NCBI GenBank assembly: GCA_963924555.1
Contig: OZ004582.1
Location: 4,092,001-4,156,000, forward strand
Reading direction: 5' to 3'
DNA length: 64,000 nucleotides
From: Crambe crambe
Taxonomy: Eukaryota > Porifera > Demospongiae > Poecilosclerida > Crambeidae
Part shown: positions 25,201 to 33,616 of the stretch, in pieces
Layout: every line of letters begins with the position of its first letter
Position numbering within the stretch: position 1 is the first letter of the stretch
Translations under genes and position numbers: made by a program
Notes under the pieces: generated by a model
What the model was told of the DNA's origin: nothing
Databases searched by the model: none
What the model saw: the letters and a program-made list of their open reading frames with translations, nothing else

Positions 25201-28200
25201 TGGTGTGGGTGATTGGGATGATGGGGGTGATGAAGTGGGAGAAGAATGGTGCTTTGTGGGTTCGGGACATGTAATGTCTCGGCAATGTTCTGGGCAAAAT
25301 TCTCGTATTTTGTCATAAAGATATTCTTTACGCTCTTGAGAAAGACCAGGGGGCTTGATTTCAGGGGGGAGCTCTGATGTAGACGGAGTCCAACTCATAT
25401 GCTCCTTGGTAAGGATGGTGAGGGTCTTGACTGGTGAGTCAGTTGATACTTACTTTAACTTGTCCAGGGTGCTCACATGAAAACACCAAGTGGTGAAAGG
25501 ATTTTATGCCTGCCAGCCCTTGCCGTTTGAAGTACTTGGCAAAATATTCTGCCCAGTTGTACTGATGTACTATCACCGTCCCGTCCTCCCTCCCAATAAG
25601 CTGGGCATTGTTCACCACAGCAGAGCTTTCGACCAAACGGACGATGTCATCGAGGCAGCCCACTTTTGTCCGCCGGTAAGCTTCCTTTAGCAGCCCAAAA
25701 CACCAGTCTGGTGCAAACTTGGTGTGCCCAACAATGAGAAAGGAAATCTCTATACGCCGATTTAGCCCAGCCAAAACCCTCCATGCAAGATATTGCATCA
25801 TGAAGCGGTTTTTGTTTTGGCCTGAGCAGTTATCGGCATGTATACAGAGATTTCCTTCCCCAAGGTTGTGCGTGGCCAAGAAATGATGCTTCAGTTAAAG
25901 AAATATCTAAGTATTAATTTTCTGTGTTCAAACCTGCTGTGCCATATCGAAACTGTAATGAACTGTTACGTCGTGGCTAAGAGGCAACAGGCTGGCATTG
26001 ATTGTGGGTACTGGCAATTCCTTGTCTGTGAACAGCTGCTTGATGGCAAGTTTGGATAACTCCACCTGGTGTTTTAAGTAGCTCCTTGCCTTGGTAGCCA
26101 GCTCAAGATGGTCCTGGGCTTGCTTCACAATCTGATGTTGATTTGAGGGAAATAATTTATTATTATCACTTTAAAATGATAGTTCTTACCTCTGACTTCT
26201 CACTCTCAGGTGTGTTGGCGGCCCTCATCAAAGCTGTGGAATTTTGCTGGCACACCCAACAAAGATCACTCATCGGTTTCATTACAGTGATATGAGGTAC
26301 CAGAGTCCTCCAAAGTGTGCAAAAAGTGTTGTAGGCTACAAATCGCAAGCCAGCCTCCTCACAAGCAAGCTTGTAGATCACCCAGACAGACTGAGTCAAT
26401 GATACAAAGGTCATGATTGTTGAGTCCTGCATTAATAATGTGAGATACCTTCTTGGTAGTGCTTGAGGGAAGTAGCTGGAGGTCATCCCGCTTATACCCA
26501 GGAATCCGGCCAGGGAGAAGTATGGCGAAGTTTTCTGCATATTCCTTCAAAAACTTCTTGACATTCTCCACATCACGAAAGGAAAGGGCATTGTAAGGGA
26601 GCCGTCGGTGGTTACCATGCTGTCGCAGGGTGAGACCAGTTGCCGCATAATGGGACTTCAATGCATGGAACCTATCCTTTCCTAAAAAGGTTAGCGGTGA
26701 GTAATCTTTGCGTACAATTAACTAATTTCTTGGTCGTGTTTTTTTTGTTTTTTTTTTTTTTACCAATGTCATGCAGTGCTAGGAATGTTTTCTTGCAGAT
26801 CCTAACTCCATGGTGGTAGAAGGAGACTCTGGTCCGCTGCCGAGAAGTAAGTGGGTGCCTGGACTTTGACCCCACGTCACAACTATCGTCTATCCCTGCC
26901 ATGATCTGCCCTAAGACGACTAGGTCCAACTCATCGTGTGTGAGGGTGCAGCACTGATCTAGTACATCCAGGTAATGTTGGTAGCTAAACAAAGTGTAGC
27001 ATGGCCCTTTTGTACCATTTCGGTTATTCAACTTGCAGCCACATCCATTACTACTGAATAACTCTGCTAGTCTCTCGTGTGGTGTGGTGTATCGCTTATT
27101 ATTGGGAGTCGGCAGGGACGACTGAGAAGAGGATGGAGTGGTGTGGGAGGATGTGGATGGCTGACAGACCTGCGACACTGTGACTGGATGAGAAGGCTGC
27201 GATACTGAAGGAGAGGGCAAGGACGAAGGAACAAAGGGCTCTGATTCTGGAGGAGAATGAGTCTGAAGATGTGGAGATGTCAGGGTGGTCATCCTGCTGA
27301 TGTGGATTGTACAGGTCGTCGACAGAGTTGTCAAAAATATTGATATCCTCCTCAGTAGTATTGTCACAAGGCTCTAAATTCAGTGTTAACTAGATAGTTG
27401 TTGTTGTTATTATTATTATTATTATTGTTGTACCATCTTCATCCTCATTGTATTCTCTGAGGTGGCCTCCAAAGCCTTCATCATCTTCGCCTATAATACA
27501 AAATTGAATGATTCCTGAAGTGGGAGGGTCGTGGATGTCTTATATCCATCCATATCCGGTTCCTGACTTCCCAGGTCAAAGTAATCGGCAATGAGGCCAT
27601 CCAGAGCTTCTCGGTCGGCCCCACCCACCAGGTCTAAGCCGTCACTTGCCCACAGGTTGAGCGCTCTGGCTACTTGTTCGGCACTAGACATTTCTCAGAG
27701 CAAAGTAAGAAGACCGAAAAGGCTGCAATATCTAACAGGTGAAACCTTCGCGCTGAGAACGCGCGCTTAAAGCGTGCTTAGCAACCATCCGTGTCACGAT
27801 CAGTAAGTGCAACTAACCAGCTGACTTCACGGGCTTATTTCACCCTCTTCTATGTTAGCAGAGTGCTTATAACTGTACAGATAGATAGTAGAAAGGTTCA
27901 AGATATCATTGTTACATAAATAAAGAAATGACCAAGAAATGACCTGTGATATAAAATTACCTATTGTGATAATAATGTTCACGCACGTTTAGGCGGATTT
28001 TCCTAAAACGGGTCACATATTTACATATTCTTTGTAGCAACTGTGTAAAATTTTATGATTCATAATGTCGTTACACTAAGCTGTCAGTTACACAAGAACA
28101 CAGCGCACAGAAGCTACTGTGCTACTTCTTTACACAAACTATATAGCAAGACTAAAGCAACCAAGCCTCGAAGCTATAGCTAGCCGCCTAGCAAAACGAT

Positions 28201-29427
28201 GGTGGGCAGAGCTTACGTGTGTGCATGTGATGAGCTGCATGATGTGCACTTTAATTGCTTTGTAAAGTCCTGTGTGACTAGGAATTATTATTATTAGACA
28301 TAATTGTATATTCAAACTACACTAGTCGAATATTTTTAATACACAAACGTTTCGACTATCTTAAATAATTCGCACTGATGATGACTACTGTAGTCGAAAC
28401 GTTTGTGTATAAAAATATTTGACTAGTGCAGTTTGAATGTCTAATGGTGTGCACTATTAGCTAGTATAGGAGTTGTACATGCGTAATTTCAAGCTTGTGC
28501 TCAATTCATCTTAATCTATCATGAGCCAAGGATTCAACACTTTAGTCTTTAGTGCATACATAAAAAATTATAGGAGTTATACTGAAGACTGAAGATCATA
28601 CTTCATGCACTGTCATTATTATCACAGTTATTTTGTTAATCCCATTCATTTTTAAATGAGCAAGCTTTACTTATTGTGATAGCTAATCCTATACTAGCTC
28701 ACTTTTTTACGATAATAAAAATGTTAAGAAATGGCTATAACAGGGAAAACTTACAAGCTGTGGAAAGAAGATAGACAGCATGCATTAACTCTACTATGCT
28801 AACACTTATACAATATTTCATCACAGATTGTACAAGCTGAAATGAATCTGATCAATGCTTGGTGGAGCCAATATCTACACTTTAAAGTCATTGACAGTAA
28901 GGCCACAAGACTTTGGACCAGCTTTAATAGACTTGGAAGTAGCACCTGTTGTAACACCAAGTCTACTGAGGATGGCATTCCAAATAATATGAATCTAGTG
29001 ATACATGGAATTAGAGTTGTGTTTTGTTGCTTTTTGTGTTGTTCTTGTTTTGTTTTAGGGTTGTTTTTGTTGTCTTTTTTTTTTTTTTTTCTGTCTTTTT
29101 GTTCGTTTTTTTTCTGCTATAACTGGGCTGTGATAAACCTACTGAATTAATGATACTTACCCCAGCCTTCTTTTTGCTTCACCAGGTGGTAACTGGTCAA
29201 AAGTTTGAGCCTGCTCCTTCCCCAAAAATGCCTCGTGATCATAATCAGGGTTGTGCTCGTGCCCATCTCCTACATAATGAGGTTCATCTGATAGATCCTT
29301 AGGTCCACGTTTGTCTGAAAAGGGACAATAAAAGGATTGTTTCCTCCATCTATGCCTCACACTAACCTGTGGGAACTGAAGACACTCCAGCAATCACGAA
29401 TGCAAAGAACCAATATATTTTCCTCAT
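7202..29427 (-). CDS. Calumenin/reticulocalbin-type EF-hand protein, CREC copy 1 (3' part outside window)
   Basis: CREC proteins are soluble calcium-binding proteins of the ER and secretory pathway. Six exons on the minus strand fit by phase: 29367-29427, 29161-29314, 20657-20743, 19976-20082, 19063-19203 and 7202-7297 (646 nt, about 215 aa). Exon 1 codes a signal peptide ([17 protein letters not shown]). Exon 2 carries the family signature [18 protein letters not shown]-hand loops follow: [36 protein letters not shown] and [12 protein letters not shown]. All splice sites are GT-AG. The remaining C-terminal exons are not found down to base 1, so the gene is cut by the window edge or truncated. 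Introns 2 (8.4 kb) and 5 (11.8 kb) are swollen by transposons; the sister gene has 123 and 52 bp at the same places. Confidence 0.88.
7370..7715. repeat. GGTCACTGG minisatellite
   Basis: About 345 bp made almost entirely of variants of GGTCACTGG and GTGACTGG, with units near 9-12 bp and imperfect spacing. It lies 73 bp from exon 6 of CREC copy 1, on the intron 5 side. A long frame through it is an artefact of the period being a multiple of three. Confidence 0.9.
7736..7882. mobile_element. Tc1/mariner-type MITE, 147 bp
   Basis: The left end is CAGTGAAACTTGTATTAAG and the right end, reverse-complemented, TAGTGAAACCTCTCTATAG. TA dinucleotides flank it (7734-7735 and 7883-7884). CAGTGAAACCTC ends with TA duplication are typical of mariner-like MITEs. 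There is no coding content. Confidence 0.75.
8225..8384 (+). pseudogene. Fragment of a hAT-type N-terminal domain
   Basis: A frame ending at 8384 contains [20 protein letters not shown], which resembles the start of the next gene ([19 protein letters not shown] at 8640-8700). The match ends at a stop right after the KW..EN block. It appears to be a second, truncated copy of the N-terminal region of the hAT-like protein. Confidence 0.45.
8487..8512. repeat. Partial terminus of the CYGTAGGG MITE family
   Basis: TACCGTAGGGCGGGTCAATT matches the left end of the 6329-6945 element. Only one end is visible, 49 bp upstream of the hAT-like start codon. It is either a remnant of that MITE or part of the hAT relic's leader. 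Confidence 0.4.
8811..8815 (+). repeat. Target site duplication CTACT, left copy
   Basis: CTACT directly precedes the 5' LTR start and recurs at 15711-15715 directly after the 3' LTR. Five bases is the usual duplication length for Ty3/gypsy-type integrases. Confidence 0.9.
8816..9689 (+). repeat. 5' LTR, interrupted by a MITE
   Basis: It begins TGTTGGACTGGCCTCTTCC and ends CTTAACCCAACA. Removing the 670 bp MITE and its 3 bp duplication leaves about 201 bp. Compared with the 3' LTR it lacks a block of about 174 bp after AGCCACTA and a 36 bp block after TTTAGTACCAG; the last 97 bp differ at about six positions. Confidence 0.88.
8909..9578. mobile_element. 670 bp MITE inside the 5' LTR, related in its ends to the DUF7869 transposon
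   Basis: The ends are GTGACCAGGTAACAGGAAAA and, from the right, GTGACCCGGTAAAGGAAAAT. The intact 3' LTR shows the empty site (CTATATTTAG), giving a 3 bp ATT duplication. The terminal pattern GTGACC-G----AGGAAAATC-G-C is shared with the 3.3 kb element at 24687-28016. Interior blocks recur at 21480-21600 and 22640-22990, so this is a multi-copy family. There is no coding capacity. Confidence 0.8.
9690..9708 (+). promoter_or_regulatory. Primer-binding site for reverse transcription
   Basis: Directly after the 5' LTR the sequence is T-TGGTGGCAGCAATTCC. A TGG start complements the universal CCA of tRNA 3' ends, and the position is right. Which tRNA is used cannot be decided from the sequence alone. 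Confidence 0.65.
10041..11218 (+). pseudogene. gag region of the Gmr1-like element
   Basis: Overlapping frames at 10041-10559, 10528-10827 and 10895-11218 form one gag-type protein with two frameshifts. The first part is rich in glutamine and has heptad-like stretches ([20 protein letters not shown]); the second has a capsid-like block ([20 protein letters not shown] followed by [17 protein letters not shown]). No intact CCHC knuckle is visible. Its position between the primer site and protease identifies it as gag. Confidence 0.65.
11220..11981 (+). other. Non-coding stretch between gag and protease
   Basis: No gag or pol homology is visible. It may be an unrelated insertion or badly decayed gag C-terminus; no terminal repeats could be paired. 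Confidence 0.3.
11982..12179 (+). pseudogene. Retroelement aspartic protease fragment
   Basis: The frame contains [16 protein letters not shown], with the DSGA active-site motif of retrotransposon proteases in its usual context. The rest of the domain (flap and ILG-type motif) is disrupted before 12200. An unstructured linker frame follows (12456-13013, rich in Q, P and E). Confidence 0.65.
12840..13832 (+). pseudogene. Integrase of the Gmr1-like element
   Basis: From about 12870 a zinc-binding (HHCC-like) region is seen: [11 protein letters not shown], then, after a frameshift, [15 protein letters not shown]-type sequence to 13080. The core follows: [13 protein letters not shown] supplies the second catalytic D and [14 protein letters not shown] the E. 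The segment that should hold the first D is missing; the text jumps from the zinc region to [18 protein letters not shown], so a deletion removed it. The C-terminal part (13329-13832) reads [15 protein letters not shown] ... [19 protein letters not shown]. It overlaps the start of the reverse transcriptase frame, which proves the IN-before-RT order. Confidence 0.85.
13822..14740 (+). pseudogene. Reverse transcriptase of the Gmr1-like element
   Basis: An open frame of 244 codons (13822-14556) holds nearly all RT motifs of Ty3/gypsy type: [69 protein letters not shown] and the catalytic YIDD. A TGA at about 14554 interrupts it; the thumb and connection ([27 protein letters not shown]) continue in frame to about 14740. 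It is the best-preserved part of the element. Confidence 0.9.
14880..15294 (+). pseudogene. RNase H of the Gmr1-like element, C-terminal part inverted
   Basis: On the plus strand [33 protein letters not shown] and [16 protein letters not shown] give the first two thirds, ending at 15087. The rest of the same domain ([45 protein letters not shown]) lies on the minus strand between 15294 and 15088. The join points fall within one conserved sentence of the protein, so a segment of about 205 bp has been flipped. Confidence 0.85.
15293..15304 (+). promoter_or_regulatory. Polypurine tract
   Basis: AGGAAGGGGAGA lies immediately before the 3' LTR. This is the usual primer for plus-strand DNA synthesis in LTR elements. 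Confidence 0.7.
15305..15710 (+). repeat. 3' LTR, 406 bp
   Basis: It begins TGTTTGGGCTGGCCTCTTCC and ends CTTAACCCAACA. It carries the empty MITE site (CTATATTTAG at about 15560) and two blocks missing from the 5' LTR. CTACT follows at 15711-15715. Confidence 0.9.
17165..18640. repeat. Degenerate copy of the long palindromic MITE family
   Basis: The left part (17165-17470) matches the inverted-orientation copies near 53600 and 60600 (CATCTGTCCCTGC, AAAAAGACCAGG, GGGATGACCA blocks). The right part (17860-18600) holds the complementary blocks, ending in the GTCATCCCTACATAGAGAG motif seen at 58300-60080. About 350 bp in the middle is unrelated. Confidence 0.6.
18885..19026. mobile_element. Possible small MITE with CCCTCTAATC ends
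   Basis: CTCCCTCTAATCAGGACC on the left and, reverse-complemented from the right, CAGTGAGACTCCCTCTAATC. The right end has the CAGTGAG form typical of mariner-like MITEs; the left end lacks the first few bases. It lies 37 bp downstream of CREC1 exon 5, inside intron 5. Confidence 0.45.
20744..23039. repeat. Intron 2 of CREC1, left part: fragments of the GTGACC MITE family
   Basis: Blocks at 21490-21595 and 22640-22800 match the interior of the 8909-9578 MITE in the same orientation (for example 'acaaggtaccgaaggtagcg'). The block 22835-22990 matches its first third reversed. No complete ends were found. The remaining sequence shows no gene. Confidence 0.6.
23040..23925. repeat. Foldback repeat; palindrome at about 23507-23925
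   Basis: The stretch from 23507 reads outward and back: 'acatttcttctaaatgaaag' on the left pairs with 'ctttcatttagaagaaattt' on the right, with paired blocks around the centre near 23715 (CTGCATGGACTGCATTTGTC and its complement). The left flank 23040-23500 matches 530-1110 in the opposite orientation. No coding frame is present. Confidence 0.75.
23926..24682. other. Gap inside CREC1 intron 2
   Basis: No gene seen. A block at about 24590-24650 (TCCTCCCGTGCATACGCAAG) has the look of a repeat terminus but no partner was found. Confidence 0.3.
24687..28016 (-). mobile_element. 3.3 kb DNA transposon carrying a DUF7869-type gene
   Basis: Terminal inverted repeats of about 31 bp: both ends read GTGACC-G-TTTT followed by AGGAAAATCCGCCTAAACG, with one mismatch. 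ATAT flanks both sides (24683-24686 and 28017-28020), consistent with a 4 bp duplication. The only gene, on the minus strand, fills the element. It sits in CREC1 intron 2, on the same strand as the host gene. I cannot assign the superfamily from the termini. Confidence 0.85.
25171..27691 (-). CDS. DUF7869-type protein, probable transposase of the surrounding element
   Basis: Spliced minus-strand gene beginning [18 protein letters not shown] at 27691. Later blocks: [20 protein letters not shown] with [20 protein letters not shown] (27100-26770); [20 protein letters not shown] and [20 protein letters not shown] (26640-26440); [20 protein letters not shown] (26310-26250); [13 protein letters not shown] near 25930; and [19 protein letters not shown] with [20 protein letters not shown] (25880-25660). 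The tail is proline- and arginine-rich. [11 protein letters not shown] resembles an RNase H-fold catalytic strand, so transposase function is plausible but inferred. Relative to other members a segment seems to be missing between DMAQQ and HADNC. Several exon borders are uncertain, so the gene may be damaged. Confidence 0.7.
28296..28442. repeat. Short foldback element, 147 bp
   Basis: TTCAAACT-CACTAGTC-AATATTTTTA and ACACAAACGTTTCGACTA on the left pair with TAGTCGAAACGTTTGTGTAT and TTTGACTAGTGCAGTTTGAA on the right. AGACA opens and TGTCT closes it. Such a structure forms a near-perfect hairpin. Confidence 0.8.
28443..29160. other. Gap at the start of CREC1 intron 2
   Basis: AT-rich sequence with T- and GT-rich runs near 29020-29115. 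An open frame at 28842-29150 is low-complexity (C/F/S-rich) and not credible. Confidence 0.4.
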
Positions 29428-29611
29428 CTTTTTCTTAATAACACCAACTAATAGAACTAGCCAACAATAATTGTTCTTTGTATAGGAAAGTAAATCTGAT
29501 GTGTCTAAGTGCTATTGGGACACGTGGCACCACGACCACCCGTACCGTACCGTACCGTACAGCAAAACATCGATACTAGCAAAGATATCATACTAGGTAC
29601 TAGGTAGTTAT

Positions 29612-30010
29612 GGACCCAATCTTTTCTGCCCGAGCAACTTTAACCTTGTATGCTGACGATATATGTTATCACAAGGAGGTTCGTACTGATGATGATTGCC
29701 TTGATGTTCAGTCAAATGTCAATGCCATCAAAGACTGGTGACAATATTTGAAGCTCTGCCTATGCAGGCAAACTCTCCATGGTGGGTCACTAATACCACC
29801 AAGCGTTAAAAAAAAACGTTTTCACACCCCACCCTTCATCCACAGTTTGTCATGTTAACTCCTCGCCAATATTTCTTCCCAGAGTGAGAACAAATTACCA
29901 TCGTGGCTCCTACTTTATAAGTACCATTCCCCTCTGGAACAATGTCCCAGACGAAATCACGAGCCCAACATCTTACCTGGCTTTTAAGAAACTAAATGCT
30001 GACTACATGT
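29612..30010 (+). pseudogene. CR1/L2-type non-LTR retrotransposon fragment
   Basis: The frame near 29640 gives TLYADDICYHKEVRTDDD, with the YADD motif of non-LTR reverse transcriptase, and LDVQSNVNAIKDW. After a deletion, 29880-29990 reads RVRTNYHRGSYFISTIPLWN and VPDEITSPTSYLAFKKLN, the typical tail of CR1-like ORF2 proteins. Everything between is missing. It lies between the two CREC genes. Confidence 0.75.
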
Positions 30011-30159
30011 ACTACAATAGTATTGTTGTTTTTTTGTTTTTGTTTTTTTGACTTATACCTTTTCATTTAGGCAGCTTTAGTATTAGCCAGTGGCTAGTTG
30101 GTTTGCCTTGTGTCCACTTAGACACTAAAGTTATAAAGAAAAAAAAACATTACTACCTG

Positions 30160-30290
30160 ATGTATATGTTGGCTGGATACACAGAACAAAGATTGATCCC
30201 ATTTCCATCCTTACTTTTTTGAGCAGTGGTTATCCCTACATCTTTTTTTCATTTCATAGATTGTTTTGTATCAAGAGGTCCTTATGAATT
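30160..30290. repeat. Half copy of the long palindromic MITE
   Basis: ATGTTGGCTGGAT-CACAGAACAAAGATTGATCCC and GAGCAGTGGTTATCCCTACATC match one arm of the elements at 56840-56960 and 57430-57540. Confidence 0.7.
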
Positions 30291-30365
30291 TTTTTATAAC
30301 AGCAGCAGCAGTACAACAATAGGCATACAACAACAATAATCATAACAGTGATTGATGACTTGTTT

Positions 30366-30469
30366 CTAAAATTCATCATGTCGCACAAAGAGTTTCCCAT
30401 GTTCAGTAGCTTGGCTACCAACAAAGAGATCCTGCTGATTGAGTATTTCTGCTTTGCTCAAAATGTGGT

Positions 30470-30527
<58 letters not shown>

Positions 30528-32380
30528 CACTGTTCTCTCATGCAATCTAGAGCTTTAGTCTTCTGATCTCAGTTAGTTCGAATTGTCATGCTAGAGCCAA
30601 ATAGTTCTCAGCCATGCTGAGAAACATGAGTGAGGCCAGCAGGAAGTTTTCTCTCCTAGGATCTATGCTTCTAGATGCTTGACACAGTTTAGAGCTTTAG
30701 TGGACAGGCTTCAAATATAGAGAGCATCGTGCACACCAGCCTCTTTTTCTCTAGTTTGAAACTCTGCCCCTTGCACGGACATGACAAGAAATATCATTTT
30801 TTACATATTATCAAAACACCTTGTTTTCATCAGCATGGTAAATGAGATGTTTGGCCTCATTCACAGATGGATCAGTATTTGGAGGGTAGAACCATAGTCC
30901 TACTTCCTCTTTATCAAGTACACCATCACCATTCTTGTCTCTTTGAGTATTGAAATATTCTGTTTCTCTTTCCCGCCATGAATTATCATCAGATGAATAG
31001 GACAATTGTAAATCATCTATAAAGAAAATATGACCATAACAATTACAATACTATTCTATCTTACTTAAGTATTCTTCCAAAGTGACACGGCCATTTCGAT
31101 CCTTGTCCATATCCTGAAATGTTTCATCAATTACTACACTTTGCATTGATGGGACATCATCTATTGGAAGACCATGACTAACATCACGGATTAAACAAAC
31201 AAGTTTCCTTACGTGGATGCAAAAAATCTGCATATTCATCTTTGTCTAATTTCCTATTCCTGTCAGCATCAGCTATTTGAAATCTCCTTTCATAACGATC
31301 TATTACTTCATTGTAAGTGAGATTTCGAGACTTGTCATATATTTTGTTCCTATCTGAAAGAAAGAAAAAAAACATTGTAGATCACCTCGGCACCCACATA
31401 CATACATACCTTCTATCATTCCATATGAATGTTGTACATACTCGTCCCAAGTGACATACTTTCTGCCATCTTTCACAATATAATCCCAATGCCTATCACG
31501 ATCATCAAATACGTACCTGCATAATCAAACTTTAATATCCTGTCATGCCAATGAAAGAGACAGTTCAAAACCAAATTAATGCACATAATAATGTTTCCTT
31601 TTTTCCCCTCGCCTGGATTTGACTCCCATTTTCAGCCTGAATTATCACTTTAAGCGCACAGTTCAATTTACTTTTAATAATTATAGTGGTTGGTCAGCAC
31701 AGCAGTAGGTGGAGAGAAGTAAAAACTGATGAAATAAATGAAGGAAGAACGCAAGAATACATTCTTCATCCTATAAAAGAAATCACTACACGTGTTGCGT
31801 ATGGGCTTTTCAGCCAGTACTATTTATAAGTATTTATTATACTGCTAACCTTCTTGATACTCTTCTGACCCAGTCAGTCAATTCCTCTTCTGTTATTCCC
31901 CCATCTTTGTTAGAATCAATCTTTTCCACAATTATTCTATTCACAGAAGATAAAAAATATAAGAACCATGCACAAATGGCCATCACCATTGCGAACCAAA
32001 AGTGCCAAGGGATTTATTATCACATATTGTTACATGGCATGCTCCAAGAAAGTATTTACACTAATCTTCTTTTGGCTTCATTAGGAGGAAGTTCACTGAA
32101 TGTTTTGGCTTGCTCCTTTCCCAAAAAAGCTTCATGATCAAACTCAGTGTTGTGTCCATCTTTGTAGTGATCTTTGTCAGAGAGCTTCCTGTGACCTACA
32201 ATGAAAATTTTTTTGTCGCATCCTGGTGCATAGCATAAACGAGCCCCACCTTCATTACTTATTCGATCACTAAACTAATGGACATGCACTCATACCATCG
32301 GCAGGTCCACAAGATGCGAGCACAGCAAGTATGCACAGTATGACAGTAGACAAAACAATCAATCTACAACTCGAACTCAT
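30366..32380 (-). CDS. Calumenin/reticulocalbin-type EF-hand protein, CREC copy 2 (complete)
   Basis: Eight exons: 32296-32380, 32060-32195, 31850-31936, 31410-31516, 31213-31353, 31065-31160, 30820-31016, 30366-30470; 954 nt, 317 aa, close to the usual 315 aa. A signal peptide is followed by a cleavable region ([20 protein letters not shown]). Next come the CREC hallmark [10 protein letters not shown]...[15 protein letters not shown] and six EF-hand regions, including [24 protein letters not shown] and [12 protein letters not shown]. It ends in HDEF, the ER-retrieval-type tail of calumenin. All introns are GT-AG and 48-350 bp, and frame is kept throughout. EF-hand 2 ([16 protein letters not shown]) and 6 (H where G is expected) look unable to bind calcium normally. 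Expected role: calcium binding in the secretory pathway. Confidence 0.95.
30474..30526. repeat. (AAT)n microsatellite abutting a splice acceptor
   Basis: About 17 AAT units. On the minus strand this is (ATT)n running directly into CAG, the acceptor of CREC2 exon 8 at 30470. Confidence 0.95.
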
Positions 32381-32621
32381 TGTTTAATTTATATACAGAC
32401 ACCGATTCTTCAGCCTAAAGATGTTTCACTGCTCCCAATGACTTGTGATACCTTAATAGCAGAAGATTCACAATGAGCCTTTGTTCTCTCTCCCGAAATT
32501 TCTAGAAATGCCGTGCGTGCATAATTTCTATTGGACCACCTGGTTACGTGTGCATTCCGAGATAAGGAATCTCATTGGTCCATTTGGTGAATTCGAATCA
32601 CGCCTTATGCATGGCACTTAG

Positions 32622-32885
32622 ACACAGCGAAAAATCTACAATTAACTTGTAAGCATTTTGTAACAGGTATGTAACAGAACAAAAATCCGTAAACCCTAGG
32701 CACCGGAAGTACTAATTTTTGATCTGTAGGCAGTTGGTGGGGCAGCAGGTCTGATACAGTCTAAAAATACGGACCTGTTACAGACTTGTAGATTTTACTG
32801 ACCTGTTACAGACCTGTGTAGGTAGGTCATAACTGGTATGTGGGGCAGTCCAGACCTGTTACAAGTTGTAGATTTTTCGCTGTGT
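32622..32885. mobile_element. 264 bp MITE upstream of CREC2
   Basis: ACACAGCGAAAAATCTACAA at the left and TTGTAGATTTTTCGCTGTGT at the right are perfect complements. Inside, variants of 'acctgttacagacttgtag' recur four times. It sits 242 bp upstream of the CREC2 start codon, in the probable promoter region. Target duplication not resolved. Confidence 0.75.
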
Positions 32886-32998
32886 AGTTAGTCACATGCC
32901 AGTTACCTGATTGGCTATAGTCTATATAAGTTAGACACCTCGACCATAGACTATATAGGTTCCTACATGGGAAAATTTTTTCGATTGAACATTCACTT

Positions 32999-33616
32999 TC
33001 ATGTCCAAGAGGGGGTTTTCCTATCATTAGGCATAACGAGATAAGAGATGTTACTGCTAATTTGCTCTCCAAAGTTTGTAATGATGTGAAGATAGAGCCT
33101 GGTCTGCAAGCTCTCACTGGGGAAGTGCTTTCCGGAGCTAGTGCAATTGGAGATGATGGTGCCCGTCTAGATATTTCAGTCAACGGGTTATGGGGTGGAA
33201 GACATGAGAAAACCTTCATAGATGTGAGGATATTCAATCCGCATGCTCCTTCAAATAAGAAATCCACCCTGTCATCTTGTTATAGGAACCATGAGAGACT
33301 TAAGAAAAGAGCATATGAACAGAGGGTAAGAGAAATCGAGCATGCTTCCTTTACTCCACTGGTTCTCTCAGCTACTGGTGGTTTTGCAAGAGAGGCAACT
33401 ATATTTTATAAACGTTTGGCTTCCTTACTAGCTACAAAATGGGAACAACCGTATAGTTTAACCATGGACTGGCTGAGATGCACCATCACTTTCTCTCTAC
33501 TCAGATCTGCTATCCAGTGTATTCGGGGTGCTCGTTCGAGAAGTGGGTTCGCATCAAGATCTCCCCCTTCTCAAATGGACCTCATAAGATCTGAAACATT
33601 TCTAACAAAATCATAA
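32999..33616 (+). pseudogene. C-terminal part of a non-LTR retrotransposon-type protein
   Basis: An open frame of about 205 codons reads PRGGFPIIRHNEIRDVTANL, CNDVKIEPGLQALTGE, DDGARLDISVNGLWGGRHEK with TFIDVRIFNPHAPSNKK, and FTPLVLSATGGFAREATIFY with RCTITFSLLRSAIQCIRGAR. This tail follows reverse transcriptase domains in many invertebrate retroelement proteins. ARLDI...FIDVRIF resembles a PD-(D/E)XK nuclease core (inference). No reverse transcriptase precedes it, so the copy is 5'-truncated, as is usual for non-LTR elements. Confidence 0.65.

Noticed and set aside
28842-29150. 102-codon plus frame
   Set aside because: Second half is C/F/S low complexity from a GT- and T-rich tract; no splice or domain support.
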